Of a stretch of DNA of 64,000 bases, positions 26,893 through 35,998 are shown piece by piece (position 1 is the stretch's first letter; each line of letters opens with the position of its first letter). The stretch is from Alcanivorax sp. S71-1-4 (GTDB lineage: Bacteria; Pseudomonadota; Gammaproteobacteria; Pseudomonadales; Alcanivoracaceae), in the NCBI RefSeq assembly GCF_009846755.1, contig NZ_AQOR01000014.1, forward strand, positions 1 through 64,000. Reading direction: 5' to 3'. The translations under genes were made by a program, and so were the position numbers. The notes beneath the pieces were generated by a model that was given only the letters and a program-made list of their open reading frames with translations, made no database searches and was not told the DNA's origin.

Positions 26893-27873
26893 ATGAAAGC
26901 ACCCGTACGCGTTGCAGTCACTGGTGCCGCAGGCCAGATCAGCTATTCCCTGCTGTTCCGCATTGCCTCCGGCGACATGCTCGGCAAAGACCAGCCGGTG
27001 ATCCTGCAACTGCTGGAAATCACCCCGGCCCTGGAAGCCCTCAAGGGCGTGGCCATGGAACTGGACGACTGTGCCTTCCCGCTGCTGGCCGGTATCGTGC
27101 AGACCGATGATCCGAAAGTTGCTTTCAAGGATGCCCAGTATGCCCTGCTGGTCGGCGCCCGTCCGCGCGGCCCGGGCATGGAGCGCAAAGACCTGCTGGA
27201 AGCCAACGCCGCCATCTTCTCGGTGCAGGGCAAGGCCATCAACGAAGTGGCCAGCCGCGACATCAAGGTGCTGGTCGTCGGCAACCCGGCCAACACCAAC
27301 GCCCTGATCGCCCAGCGCAACGCGCCGGACATCAACCCGCGTCAGTTCACCGCCATGACCCGCCTGGACCACAACCGTGCCATGGCGCAACTGGCGGCCA
27401 AAGTCGGCAAGACCGTGAACGACGTGAAGAAAATGACCATCTGGGGCAACCACTCCTCCACCCAGTACCCGGACCTGCACCACGCCACGGTCGACGGCAA
27501 AGTGGCCGTGGACCTGGTTGAACAGGACTGGTACGAAGGCACCTACATTCCGGAAGTACAACAACGCGGCGCCGCCATCATCAAGGCACGTGGCGCCTCT
27601 TCCGCAGCTTCCGCTGCCTCCGCTGCCATCGACCACATGCGCACCTGGGCACTGGGCACTGCCGACGGCGACTGGGTGTCCATGGGCATTTACAGCGACG
27701 GTTCCTACGGTATCCAGGAAGGCCTGATCTACTCCTTCCCGTGCACCTGCAAGGACGGCGACTGGGCAATCGTTCAGGGCCTGGACGTGAATGATTTCTC
27801 CCGTGGCCGGATGGAAGCCACCGAGAAAGAGCTGGCTGAAGAGCGTGATGCGGTGAAGCATCTGCTGCCGTAA
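26893..27873 (+). CDS. mdh: Malate dehydrogenase (NAD)
   Basis: A 326-residue TCA-cycle enzyme interconverting malate and oxaloacetate. It is of the cytosolic/actinobacterial type, as in Alcanivorax and Burkholderia. It shows the NAD motif [16 protein letters not shown], the substrate-loop region [27 protein letters not shown], the catalytic His in [11 protein letters not shown], and [14 protein letters not shown]. The ATG at 26893 follows GGAGAT; a TTG two codons before is less likely. It is monocistronic, ending in a strong terminator. Confidence 0.97.
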   Translation: MKAPVRVAVTGAAGQISYSLLFRIASGDMLGKDQPVILQLLEITPALEALKGVAMELDDCAFPLLAGIVQTDDPKVAFKDAQYALLVGARPRGPGMERKDLLEANAAIFSVQGKAINEVASRDIKVLVVGNPANTNALIAQRNAPDINPRQFTAMTRLDHNRAMAQLAAKVGKTVNDVKKMTIWGNHSSTQYPDLHHATVDGKVAVDLVEQDWYEGTYIPEVQQRGAAIIKARGASSAASAASAAIDHMRTWALGTADGDWVSMGIYSDGSYGIQEGLIYSFPCTCKDGDWAIVQGLDVNDFSRGRMEATEKELAEERDAVKHLLP

Positions 27874-27894
27874 GGCAAGCGCTTGCATTGCACT

Positions 27895-27926
27895 GAAAAC
27901 GGGGCCTGTTGGCCCCGTTTTTTGTT
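27895..27926 (+). terminator. Rho-independent terminator of mdh
   Basis: AACGGGGCC/GGCCCCGTT stem with a TGTT loop, preceded by an A-run and followed by a T-run. It lies about 25 bases after the mdh stop. Confidence 0.92.
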
Positions 27927-28032
27927 TATAGCAACAACCTGCATTGCCGGAGAGGGATCCGAAAAGCACTTCGCCACAAGGACGCAGTCACATCAGCCCC
28001 TTATCCTTGGTATGACGAAATAACCGGCAACA

Positions 28033-29346
28033 TCATTGTTCCTCAAACAGGTAAACCCGATCATTCCCGTTTTCATCTTTCGCCGCCACGACAATATATT
28101 TCCCAGACTCACTCGCCGCCCAATTCATATTTATTGTACTGTTAGACGATGGGTAGCCAGGAAAATAATAACTCGGCGCAGTTGCGACAGTTTCGCCAAA
28201 ACGATCATGGATGATTTCGATCAGGTTATAGAAAGCAGGTGTCGACGACCTCACATCAATTGCGCCAGGCCCACCCGGGACACCTGCCAAGGTGCTACCC
28301 AGCCACACTCCGTTGTTCAGCAATGCTGGCGAGTAGGCATCCAGGGCTATCGGATCATCAAATACATCCATCGTCACGCAGCCGCTGGAAAAATGACACC
28401 GACCAATGTTTGTTACAACATCACCATCCTTGGAAAAGCCGAGGACTCGCGCATAGTCTCCATTGTCATCCAGGGCAGTCAATGTAATTGTTGTCGTTTG
28501 ATAAACACCACTCCCCTCATAGGTAAACTGGTACAGCTCATCCGGGACCGGGCCAGCCCCCGTCACCCACACCCAGGCAACATCCTTTCCATTGAGCGCC
28601 CCAAGAACGGGGTTATTCGCATCCGCCGGATAACTGATCAGAGACTGAAACGCAGCGTCAAAAGCCTGCATTGAGTTATCACTGTGATAAAGGTTCGCAC
28701 TATCGCCAAAGCCGTCAGAATCATCCGGCAAGTCTGCCACCATTGAGCTCGCATGACGATTTGTGGCGGTATAACTCAAACCAGCACTGCCAATAATATT
28801 TGACGAAATATAGATCGCCGGCCAGTACTCGTTCGGCAAGGCTTGGCCGCCGGCAGGTGTCTGGTCCAGAAAATCGTTGTCTATTACTGTACAACTTGGA
28901 TTATCGTAGATGTCCGAGCTGGCACGCTTGACCAGCCCATCAATATCACAACGCAGTGTTTGCCAATACTGACCGTTCGGATGCAACCGCTTGCCGATGT
29001 ATTGATCGTCTCCAACATAAGAAACCACGTGATTGGCGATCTGCTGCGCAATATATGTCTTGCTGTTCAAGTCATACAGATACCCACTTTCACTGACCAG
29101 ACCCACTGTACCGCCTGCGGACAATGGCTTTGGTTGCCAGGTAAATCTCATGCCTCCCATAATGCCGCCGTCGCTTACAAAGGACGGAACGATAAGCCGG
29201 GGATTGCCGTTGGTATCAAGCAGCTGCCTTGCCAGAGAAATTGGCAGCCTGCTCAAAGTATAGCCTGGCAACTCCATATCTGCCGTTGCGCCCCCGGCGC
29301 TTAACAGCACACTCGTCAAAGCAATGCCTGCCCACTTGGACTTCAT
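28033..29346 (-). CDS. Secreted protein of unknown function, AT-rich
   Basis: A 437-residue protein with a clear Sec signal peptide (charged MKSKW, hydrophobic core, likely cleavage after ATA near residue 22). I recognise no family. Visible features are two pairs of cysteines (C133/C152 and C316/C323, approximate positions) that may form disulfides, a Gly/Asn/Asp-rich mature part suggesting a beta-structured extracellular or periplasmic protein, and no membrane anchor. Base composition is much more AT-rich than its neighbours and codon use is unusual, so transfer is likely. It ends head-on with mdh; no partner gene is evident. Confidence 0.7.
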   Translation of the reverse strand: MKSKWAGIALTSVLLSAGGATADMELPGYTLSRLPISLARQLLDTNGNPRLIVPSFVSDGGIMGGMRFTWQPKPLSAGGTVGLVSESGYLYDLNSKTYIAQQIANHVVSYVGDDQYIGKRLHPNGQYWQTLRCDIDGLVKRASSDIYDNPSCTVIDNDFLDQTPAGGQALPNEYWPAIYISSNIIGSAGLSYTATNRHASSMVADLPDDSDGFGDSANLYHSDNSMQAFDAAFQSLISYPADANNPVLGALNGKDVAWVWVTGAGPVPDELYQFTYEGSGVYQTTTITLTALDDNGDYARVLGFSKDGDVVTNIGRCHFSSGCVTMDVFDDPIALDAYSPALLNNGVWLGSTLAGVPGGPGAIDVRSSTPAFYNLIEIIHDRFGETVATAPSYYFPGYPSSNSTINMNWAASESGKYIVVAAKDENGNDRVYLFEEQ

Positions 29347-29986
29347 CAGGATACTCCCTTCATATTGTCAAAGAACGGCTGCACGCCATTTCGTGATTCA
29401 AATATCGGGAACAAGAAGGAGACAAAACGGAAGGAGAAGAGCACTTATCCCCGGGAAAAAGAATCATGGCGCACCTTATTTTTCTGATTATGTTTCTTCT
29501 AATTTCTTCAGATCTTATACAAATACAGATAATATCAAAACATTTTTTTATGATATCAAAAAGCAATCACCCAAGGAAAAACAGGCTCATGCCCTCTTTC
29601 ATTCTTCAAAGGGAAATTACAGCAACCTTTCACCCACCAAAGACTTCTATTTGCCGAGAAGCCTGCATTTATCGCGAGCACATGCGTCCCATGCTGGGCT
29701 GAACGCGCACGCCGTCCTGCCGGATGTCTTGTCACTGTAAAAACGCAGGGCCATTGTGCAATGCTTGCCACCAGAAAACCGCCTCCCCAATACAATGGGA
29801 AAAACTCCGCACCAATGCCTTCTAGTCGAGCCACCCTGCCACAGCCAAACATGAAATTTGTACAGACCGGCTCATAAGCTGCCTGCCCTGATCTTCTGGC
29901 GCAGGACAAATCCAGCTATAGTGAGCTTCGCTCGCCAACCTGGCGGGCCTATTCATTTGGCCAATTTTCTTCTGGGGGAAACAGGG
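29347..29986. other. 640-bp AT-rich intergenic region
   Basis: The part from about 29400 to 29660 is markedly AT-rich, and the right third returns to genome-like composition. Reading frames on both strands lack ribosome sites and recognisable sequence. It must contain the promoter of the secreted-protein gene (leftwards) and that of the DUF805 gene (rightwards). I see no repeat or RNA gene. Confidence 0.5.
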
Positions 29987-30532
29987 ATGAACAATCATTA
30001 CCAGGCGCCTGCCTCGGCGCCGGCCGATCCGGCCTTCGCGACTTACCAGCCCCGCTTTCTGAGCCTGTCCGGCCGCATCGGGCGGCTGCGTTATCTCGCT
30101 TACTGCATGGGGCTGTCGCTGCTGACCTATCCGGTGATCTTCGCGATTTTCGCGTTCTCGGGCCTGTTCAATGGCGAAGCACCCGGCCCGCTGATGTTCA
30201 TTCCTCTCGGGCTGGTCTACATCGCCCTGCTGGTCATGACCTTTGGCTATATGGTGCGGCGCCTGAATGACATCGACCAGAGCGGCTGGCTGTCATTGCT
30301 GATGCTGATTCCGCTGGTCAACGTCATCATGGTGCTGGTGCTGCTGTTCGCACGTGGCACGGCCGGTGCCAATCGCTATGGCCCGGCGCCCGTCGCCAAT
30401 ACAAAGGGCGTGGTGGTGCTCGCGCTGCTGCCCCTGCTGTTCGTTGTGCTGGGGATTTTTGCTGCCATCAGCCTGCCGGCGTATCAACAGTACCTTCTCC
30501 AGGCGGAGCAGATGCAGCAGGCGTTTGAATAG
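29987..30532 (+). CDS. DUF805 family membrane protein with pilin-like C-terminal helix
   Basis: A 181-residue inner-membrane protein. The DUF805 signature is present: FLSLSGRIGRLRYLAYC, four hydrophobic helices and RRLNDIDQSGWLSLL, then the NRYGPAP tail that normally ends the family. Here a further hydrophobic helix follows (residues ~140-181), reading LLFVVLGIFAAISLPAYQQY. This strongly resembles the N-terminal helix of type IV pilins (GILAAIAIPAYQDY) but lies at the C-terminus without a prepilin peptidase site. GGGGGAAACAGGG precedes the ATG. Function unknown. Confidence 0.88.
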   Translation: MNNHYQAPASAPADPAFATYQPRFLSLSGRIGRLRYLAYCMGLSLLTYPVIFAIFAFSGLFNGEAPGPLMFIPLGLVYIALLVMTFGYMVRRLNDIDQSGWLSLLMLIPLVNVIMVLVLLFARGTAGANRYGPAPVANTKGVVVLALLPLLFVVLGIFAAISLPAYQQYLLQAEQMQQAFE

Positions 30533-30547
30533 TCCTGTCGTGCAAAA

Positions 30548-30573
30548 AAAACGGGGCCGCGCTGGCCCCGTTT
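30548..30573. terminator. Bidirectional terminator between DUF805 gene and rraA
   Basis: AACGGGGCC/GGCCCCGTT stem with a 5-base loop, an A-run on the left and T-rich sequence on the right. It serves the convergent gene ends on both strands. Confidence 0.85.
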
Positions 30574-30597
30574 CTGTTTCTGCGTTCAGGGTGACGG

Positions 30598-31080
30598 TTA
30601 TACCAACGCCTTGTCCGCCACGATAACGCCATTATTGTCGGCATAGACCCACTGCCCCGGCTGAAACGTCACGCCACCGAAGCTCACCGGAATATTCAAC
30701 TGGCCTTCGCCCCGGCGCACGCTCTTGATCGGCACGCAGCCCAGCGTGATGACGCCAATGTCCAGCTGCGCCAGGGCGTCCACATCGCGGCAGGCGCCGT
30801 AGATGATGACCCCTTCCCAGCCGTTTTCCACGGCGTTTTCCGCGATCATGTCGCCGATCAGCGCATTGCGCAGGGAACCGCCGCCATCGACCAGCAACAC
30901 CTTGCCTTTGCCCGGCGTGGCCAGCTGTTCCTTGACGCGGGAATTGTCCTCGAAGCACTTCACGGTATCGATCTGGCCGCCGAAGGCGCTGCGGCCTCCG
31001 AAGCTGCGCCAGGACAGGCCGGTCACGACAGCGACGTCTTCGGCATGGTCGTCACAAAGATCGCAGGTCACAAAATCCAC
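30598..31080 (-). CDS. rraA: Ribonuclease E activity regulator RraA
   Basis: A 160-residue RraA-family protein, a trimeric inhibitor of RNase E. Conserved blocks are [41 protein letters not shown] and [14 protein letters not shown]. The start is GTG at 31080 with AGAGGTGA 7 bases upstream, and the family N-terminus (xDLCDxxxEDVxVV) begins right there. RraA-like folds can also act as hydroxymethylglutarate/oxaloacetate aldolases, but the sequence is typical RraA. It is downstream of, and possibly co-transcribed with, the two minus-strand genes beyond 31135. Confidence 0.93.
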   Translation of the reverse strand: MDFVTCDLCDDHAEDVAVVTGLSWRSFGGRSAFGGQIDTVKCFEDNSRVKEQLATPGKGKVLLVDGGGSLRNALIGDMIAENAVENGWEGVIIYGACRDVDALAQLDIGVITLGCVPIKSVRRGEGQLNIPVSFGGVTFQPGQWVYADNNGVIVADKALV

Positions 31081-31134
31081 GGTGGTTCACCTCTTGTGTG
31101 TGGGTGCGGCACCTGACACCGCACTGTTCGAAAT

Positions 31135-31803
31135 TCAGTTGATGCCTGCCAGACGCTGTATGTCGCTGTAGCGCAGCCGGCGCACGCCACTGACCGGCTC
31201 TCGCGCAGCCACCAGCATCGCCCGGGCCACGGTGGCCGCTTCTACCGGCAGCCAGTCGGCATCGGTCCAGCCCAGCACGGGGCGCAGCAGTTGCATGCCG
31301 GCGGCAGCCAATCGTTCGCCAGTGCGGAATTCACTGCGGTCCCCCAGCAGCAGCGATGGCTGCATGATCGTCAGGGCACGAAAATCCAGCGCCTCGACGG
31401 CCTCTTCCATTTGTCCCTTGGTGCGCGAATAAAACACCCGGGAGCGGGCGCTGGCATTGACGGCGGAGACCACCAGAAAATGATCCGCACCCTGAGCCCG
31501 GGCCAGTTCTGCCGCCTGCACGCAATAATCGAAATCCACCTGCCGGAATGCGGACCGCGAACCGGCTGCACGCAAGGTGGTGCCCAGGCAGCAGAACACG
31601 TCGTCCACGGCGAACAGGTCCGGCCGGCTGGCCATCTGCTCCAGCGGCAGCACCGTTTCATGCAGCTTGTCGTGACGGAACCCCAGCGGCCGCCGCGTCA
31701 GCACCTGCACGCTCTGCCAGTGCGGCGAATCCAGTAATGCCCGCAACAGATGGCGGCCGATAAGGCCGGTGGCGCCCAGCACCAGTGCGCGATGCGTCGT
31801 CAT
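31135..31803 (-). CDS. NAD(P)H-binding oxidoreductase, HTATIP2/YbjT-like
   Basis: A 222-residue atypical short-chain dehydrogenase-like protein. It has the glycine-rich NAD(P) motif (LVLGATGLIGRHLLRALL, residues 7-24), DVFCCLGTTLRAAGS, and YSRTKGQMEEAVEAL, the latter corresponding to the YxxxK region. Relatives include human HTATIP2/TIP30; the bacterial role is unknown. Its ATG overlaps the stop of the upstream histidine kinase gene by 4 bases, so the two are translationally coupled. Confidence 0.82.
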   Translation of the reverse strand: MTTHRALVLGATGLIGRHLLRALLDSPHWQSVQVLTRRPLGFRHDKLHETVLPLEQMASRPDLFAVDDVFCCLGTTLRAAGSRSAFRQVDFDYCVQAAELARAQGADHFLVVSAVNASARSRVFYSRTKGQMEEAVEALDFRALTIMQPSLLLGDRSEFRTGERLAAAGMQLLRPVLGWTDADWLPVEAATVARAMLVAAREPVSGVRRLRYSDIQRLAGIN

Positions 31804-34100
31804 GGCCGGGGCACTCCCTCGACCGGGACATCGTCGTCTTCATCATCCTGCGGTTGCGGCGCCTCGGGCGGTAACCAGTGGCGCAGCACGGTTTCCAGTT
31901 GTTCGATCTGCACCGGCTTGGCCAGGAAATCGTCCATGCCGGCGGCCAGGCAGCGGGCCTGTACGCCTTCCATGGTGTTGGCGGTGATGGCGATGATCGG
32001 CACCCGGGGGATGCCGTCGAGGCTGTCCAGCTTCGAGGCTGGCGCATGGGCACGTTCGAATTCGCGCACATGCCGCGCCACATCAAAGCCGTCCATGTCC
32101 GGCATCATGCAATCGAGCAGCATCAGGTCGAAGTGTTCCTGCTCCAGCAGCGCCAGGGCTGTTTCGCCGTTGCTGACGGTTTTCACCTGATAGCCGAGCT
32201 TGCCGAGCATGCCGCGGATCACCAGTTGATTGACTTCGTTGTCTTCCACCAGCAGCAAACGGTAGTCACGACGGCGCGCCCGGTCTTCGTCGGTTTCCTG
32301 ATAGCCAGTGTCGCTGGCCTGCGGGTCTTCCAGGCCGTACAGCGTCGACAACAGCATGCGCAGGCCGGTCCGGTGCAGCGGTTTGGTCAGCACCGGCAGG
32401 TCGTATTGCTGCACCAGTTTCTGTACCGCGCTGTGGCTGCGTTCGTCCACCCCCACGCAGAGCAGCACCTGCACGCCCTGCAACGCCGGGTCACCGTATA
32501 CGGTGCGGCACAGGTTCAGGGCGCTGTCACGGCGCAGCCAGGTGTCGACCAGCAGCAGCGTGTATTCCTGTTTGTCGCGATGGCCGGCCCGCAGCGCCTG
32601 CAAGGCATCATCGTAATCCTCGGCCAGCGTGCACTGGCCTTCCAGTGCGTCCAGTTCTTCCACCAGCATCTCGCCGGTACCGCTGGCGGCACCGGCCACC
32701 AGCAGTCGCTTATCGCGCAGCACCCGGCGCAGGTCGGGCCGGTCACCCACATCCGGCTGCGCCTGCATCGGCAGGCTCAACCAGAAGCAACTGCCCTGCC
32801 CGGTCTCGCTGTCGACGCCGATGCGTCCGGACATGGCTTCCACCAGCCCCTTGCACACCAGCAGGCCGAAGCCACCCTGCCGATTACTGAACGGGTCCGG
32901 GTCAGGGCCGAGGAACTGATCCTCGAACAATTGCCGTGCCGTCTCCGGTTCCATGCCGATGCCCTGGTCGCGCACACGCAGTTGCAGCATGCCTTCGCGA
33001 TCGGTATCGCCCTGGAAATCCACTTCCACACGAATCTCGCCACGCTCGGAAAACTTGATCGCGTTGCTGAGCAGGTTGTTCATCACCTGCAGGATACGCT
33101 CGCGGTCGCCACGCACCCGGCGCGGCAGGTGGCGGCTCATGACGCAGGTCAGTTCAATGCCCTTGCCCTGGGCGATATGCCCGTAGGCATCCAGTGACTG
33201 CTCCAGCGCCGAACGCAGATCAAAGAAATCCGGGTTCAGCACGATGCGGCCAGTCAGGATGCGGCTGTAGTCGAGCACATCATCAATCAGCGACAGCAGT
33301 AACTTGCCCGATTGGGAAGCGACCTGATGGTATTCCTTCTGTTCTTTCGACAACTCGGTTTCGTCGAGCAGCGCCAGCATGCCGAGCATGCTGTTCATCG
33401 GCGTGCGCAGCTCATGCGCCAGCCGGTACACCAGGCTGAGCTGGATATCCTGCCCCGAGCGCGGTACCACGCCGGCGACCGCGCCCTGCGACAGCGCAGG
33501 CCGCCGCTCACGCGCCAGCGCGTGCCAGAAGGTGTCGTAGAGGTTGGCAAACATGCGGTAAAGGTAGAGAGCATACACGGCCAACAGCAGCGCCAGGATG
33601 ATGCCCTGGGGGGCGCCGCTGAGGGCCAGCGCCACGATGCCCGGTGCAAACATCAGGCCGATATACACTTGCCGGGTCGGCAACGCCGCCATCCAGGCAC
33701 TGGACAGCGCCGTGGTGACACCGATGTTGTACAGCGCCACGGCGAAGAAATTGAAGCCGATGCCGTACAGCACCGTCACGGTGCCGAACAGCGCGCCCCA
33801 GACGCAGGCATGTGCCAGCAGGCCGATGCCGAACAGACGGCGCCAGCGCGCCGGCCCCGATGCATAGAGCGCATCAAAGCGCGCCACAATGAGCAACCGG
33901 TAGGCCGTGACCAGCAGGACCATCAGCCCGAAGCCGAGCACCAGCCCCTCGAAGTCGTAATACAGCCGCCCCCAGAAGCCGATCAGGGCAAAAACGGCAA
34001 GGGCCGCCAGGACGCCCGCGACGGACGTTCTGGCGGCCCCGAAGTCAATCCTGCGCAGGACCTTACGGTCCTTGCTGGCCGATACGGCAGAGCGATTCAT
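31800..34100 (-). CDS. Hybrid sensor histidine kinase/response regulator
   Basis: A 766-residue membrane sensor. About six hydrophobic helices occupy residues ~25-185 with almost no periplasmic loop. A HisKA domain with phospho-acceptor His229 (LAHELRTPMNSML) and an HATPase_c domain follow (NLLSNAIKFS, RDQGIGM, GGFGLLVCKGLVEAM). Two receiver-like domains come next: a degenerate one (~440-590, with LLLVDTW) and a canonical C-terminal receiver (LLLVEDNEVNQL, phospho-site in LMLLDCMMPDMDG, KPVQ). No DNA-binding output is present, so the signal must pass to another protein. The stimulus is unknown. It is coupled to the reductase-like gene downstream. Confidence 0.9.
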   Translation of the reverse strand: MNRSAVSASKDRKVLRRIDFGAARTSVAGVLAALAVFALIGFWGRLYYDFEGLVLGFGLMVLLVTAYRLLIVARFDALYASGPARWRRLFGIGLLAHACVWGALFGTVTVLYGIGFNFFAVALYNIGVTTALSSAWMAALPTRQVYIGLMFAPGIVALALSGAPQGIILALLLAVYALYLYRMFANLYDTFWHALARERRPALSQGAVAGVVPRSGQDIQLSLVYRLAHELRTPMNSMLGMLALLDETELSKEQKEYHQVASQSGKLLLSLIDDVLDYSRILTGRIVLNPDFFDLRSALEQSLDAYGHIAQGKGIELTCVMSRHLPRRVRGDRERILQVMNNLLSNAIKFSERGEIRVEVDFQGDTDREGMLQLRVRDQGIGMEPETARQLFEDQFLGPDPDPFSNRQGGFGLLVCKGLVEAMSGRIGVDSETGQGSCFWLSLPMQAQPDVGDRPDLRRVLRDKRLLVAGAASGTGEMLVEELDALEGQCTLAEDYDDALQALRAGHRDKQEYTLLLVDTWLRRDSALNLCRTVYGDPALQGVQVLLCVGVDERSHSAVQKLVQQYDLPVLTKPLHRTGLRMLLSTLYGLEDPQASDTGYQETDEDRARRRDYRLLLVEDNEVNQLVIRGMLGKLGYQVKTVSNGETALALLEQEHFDLMLLDCMMPDMDGFDVARHVREFERAHAPASKLDSLDGIPRVPIIAITANTMEGVQARCLAAGMDDFLAKPVQIEQLETVLRHWLPPEAPQPQDDEDDDVPVEGVPRP

Positions 34101-34327
34101 GCAGCGCCATCTCCCAGGCCCGGGCCTGTTGCAACCTAACCCCCCGCCACACCGCCCTCATGGCGCAGGCGTCGCTGGCGGGACCGCACCCGGTTTCCAG
34201 GCTGAACCTGTTAAAGAAAGCAGGAAACCGGCCCCGCGATGACGCGCTACGTTACCACCGGCTCACGGGGCCGGCTACCCCTTGTCGGACAAGCGCTGGC
34301 GCGGCTTTCCGGGGCTGCGGACAGCAC

Positions 34328-34343
34328 TTTACGTTAACGTAAA
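34328..34343. promoter_or_regulatory. LiuR operator
   Basis: TTTACGTTAACGTAAA is a perfect 16-bp palindrome, matching the LiuR motif reported for gammaproteobacteria. It lies 22-37 bases before the liuR start codon, so LiuR should autoregulate the whole liu operon. Confidence 0.9.
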
Positions 34344-34364
34344 CTTCCGCTACCGTTGCGCAGC

Positions 34365-34790
34365 ATGAGCCAGACCAAAAACACCCCCCAGCCCCGCCCG
34401 GATGCCCGCACCTTCAGCATCGGCGAACTGGCCCGGGAGCTGGATGTCACCACCCGCACGATCCGTTTCTACGAGGACATGGGGCTGCTGACACCACGGC
34501 GCCGGGGCCAGACGCGTATCTACAGCCCCGCCGACCGGGTCCGGCTGAAACTGATCCTGCGCGGCAAGCGCCTCGGCTTTTCGCTGGCGGAAAGCCGCGA
34601 GCTGATCGAACTGTACAACCCGGCCAGCGACAACAACCGTGGCCAGTTGCAGGCGCTGATGGACAAGATCCACGAGAAGCGCGCGCAACTGACCCAGCAA
34701 CTGCATGACATCGAGGTCATGCAACTGGAACTGGACGAAGCCGAACAGCGCTGCCGGGAAACCATGCAGCGCATTACCCATCACAACTGA
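34365..34790 (+). CDS. liuR: MerR-family regulator of leucine/isovalerate degradation
   Basis: A 141-residue MerR-type regulator. It has the N-terminal winged helix (FSIGELARELDVTTRTIRFY, EDMGLLTPRRRGQTRIY), a long dimerisation coiled coil, and no metal-binding cysteines. It is first in the liu operon, directly behind a perfect LiuR palindrome. The ATG at 34365 is used because residues upstream are not conserved; ribosome binding is weak (possibly short-leadered). The next gene begins 24 bases after its stop. Confidence 0.93.
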   Translation: MSQTKNTPQPRPDARTFSIGELARELDVTTRTIRFYEDMGLLTPRRRGQTRIYSPADRVRLKLILRGKRLGFSLAESRELIELYNPASDNNRGQLQALMDKIHEKRAQLTQQLHDIEVMQLELDEAEQRCRETMQRITHHN

Positions 34791-34814
34791 GCCATCTCCG
34801 TGAGGAAGCACGCC

Positions 34815-35981
34815 ATGAGCCTCTACCCCACCCTGCAATTCAATTTCGACGAGACACTGACCGCCCTGCGCGACAGCGTGCGTGCCTTCGCCGAAAAGGA
34901 AATCATGCCGATTGCTGCCGACGTGGACCGCGACAACGCCTTCCCAATGCCGATGTGGCGCAAGCTGGGTGACCTGGGCGTGCTCGGCGTCACCGCCAGC
35001 GAAGAATACGGCGGCGCGGGCATGGGCTATCTGGCCCACACGCTGGTCATGGAAGAAATCTCCCGTGCCTCGGCCTCCATTGGTCTTTCCTACGGCGCGC
35101 ACTCCAACCTGTGCGTGAACCAGATATCCCTGAACGGCAGCGACGCCCAGAAAGCCCGCTACCTGCCAAAGCTGACCTCCGGCGAACACGTCGGCGCACT
35201 GGCCATGAGCGAGCCGGGCGCCGGTTCGGACGTGGTAAGCATGAAGCTGCGCGCCGACAAGCGCGGCGACCGTTACGTCCTCAACGGCAACAAGATGTGG
35301 ATCACCAACGGGCCGGATGCCGACACCTACGTGATCTATGCCAAAACCGACACCAGTGCCGGCCCGCGCGGCATCACGGCCTTTATTGTCGAACGTGATT
35401 TTCCCGGTTTTTCCCGCGCCCAGAAGCTGGACAAGCTCGGCATGCGCGGCTCCAACACCTGTGAGCTGGTGTTCGAGGATTGCGAAGTGCCGGAAGAAAA
35501 CGTGCTCGGCAAGCTCAACGATGGGGTGCGCGTGCTGATGAGCGGCCTTGATTACGAGCGCACCGTGCTGGCCGGCGGCGCCGTCGGCATCATGCAGGCC
35601 GCACTGGACGTGGTGGTGCCCTACCTGCACGAGCGCAAGCAGTTCGGCCAGAGCATCGGTGAATTCCAGCTCATGCAGGGCAAACTGGCCGACATGTACG
35701 TCACCCTGAACGCCAGCCGCGCCTACCTGTATGCCGTGGCGCAGGCCTGCGACCGTGGCGAAAGCAGCCGCAAGGATGCCGCCGGTGTGATCCTCTATTG
35801 CGCCGAAAACGCCACCAAAATGGCGCTGGAAGCGATCCAGTGCCTGGGCGGCAACGGCTATATCAACGACTACCCCACCGGCCGCCTGCTGCGCGACGCC
35901 AAACTGTACGAGATCGGTGCCGGCACCAGCGAGATCCGTCGCATGCTGATCGGCCGCGAGCTGTTCAAGGAAACCGCCTGA
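34815..35981 (+). CDS. liuA: Isovaleryl-CoA dehydrogenase
   Basis: A 388-residue acyl-CoA dehydrogenase that oxidises isovaleryl-CoA to 3-methylcrotonyl-CoA, passing electrons to ETF (encoded at 56745-58423). Family motifs are [50 protein letters not shown], the YERTVLAGG region that includes the IVD catalytic glutamate, [20 protein letters not shown] and the [10 protein letters not shown] end. GAGGAAG precedes the ATG at 34815; an upstream in-frame GTG is less likely. Confidence 0.96.
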   Translation: MSLYPTLQFNFDETLTALRDSVRAFAEKEIMPIAADVDRDNAFPMPMWRKLGDLGVLGVTASEEYGGAGMGYLAHTLVMEEISRASASIGLSYGAHSNLCVNQISLNGSDAQKARYLPKLTSGEHVGALAMSEPGAGSDVVSMKLRADKRGDRYVLNGNKMWITNGPDADTYVIYAKTDTSAGPRGITAFIVERDFPGFSRAQKLDKLGMRGSNTCELVFEDCEVPEENVLGKLNDGVRVLMSGLDYERTVLAGGAVGIMQAALDVVVPYLHERKQFGQSIGEFQLMQGKLADMYVTLNASRAYLYAVAQACDRGESSRKDAAGVILYCAENATKMALEAIQCLGGNGYINDYPTGRLLRDAKLYEIGAGTSEIRRMLIGRELFKETA

Positions 35982-35998
35982 GCGCGGCCGGAGCCACC

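Noticed and set aside
29556-29909. 117-codon minus-strand frame in the AT-rich gap
   Set aside because: No ribosome site, no signal or domain, and composition changes midway; treated as noncoding.
34281-34293. CTTGTCGGACAAG palindrome upstream of liuR
   Set aside because: Short palindrome with no known regulator match; the LiuR site nearby explains regulation sufficiently.
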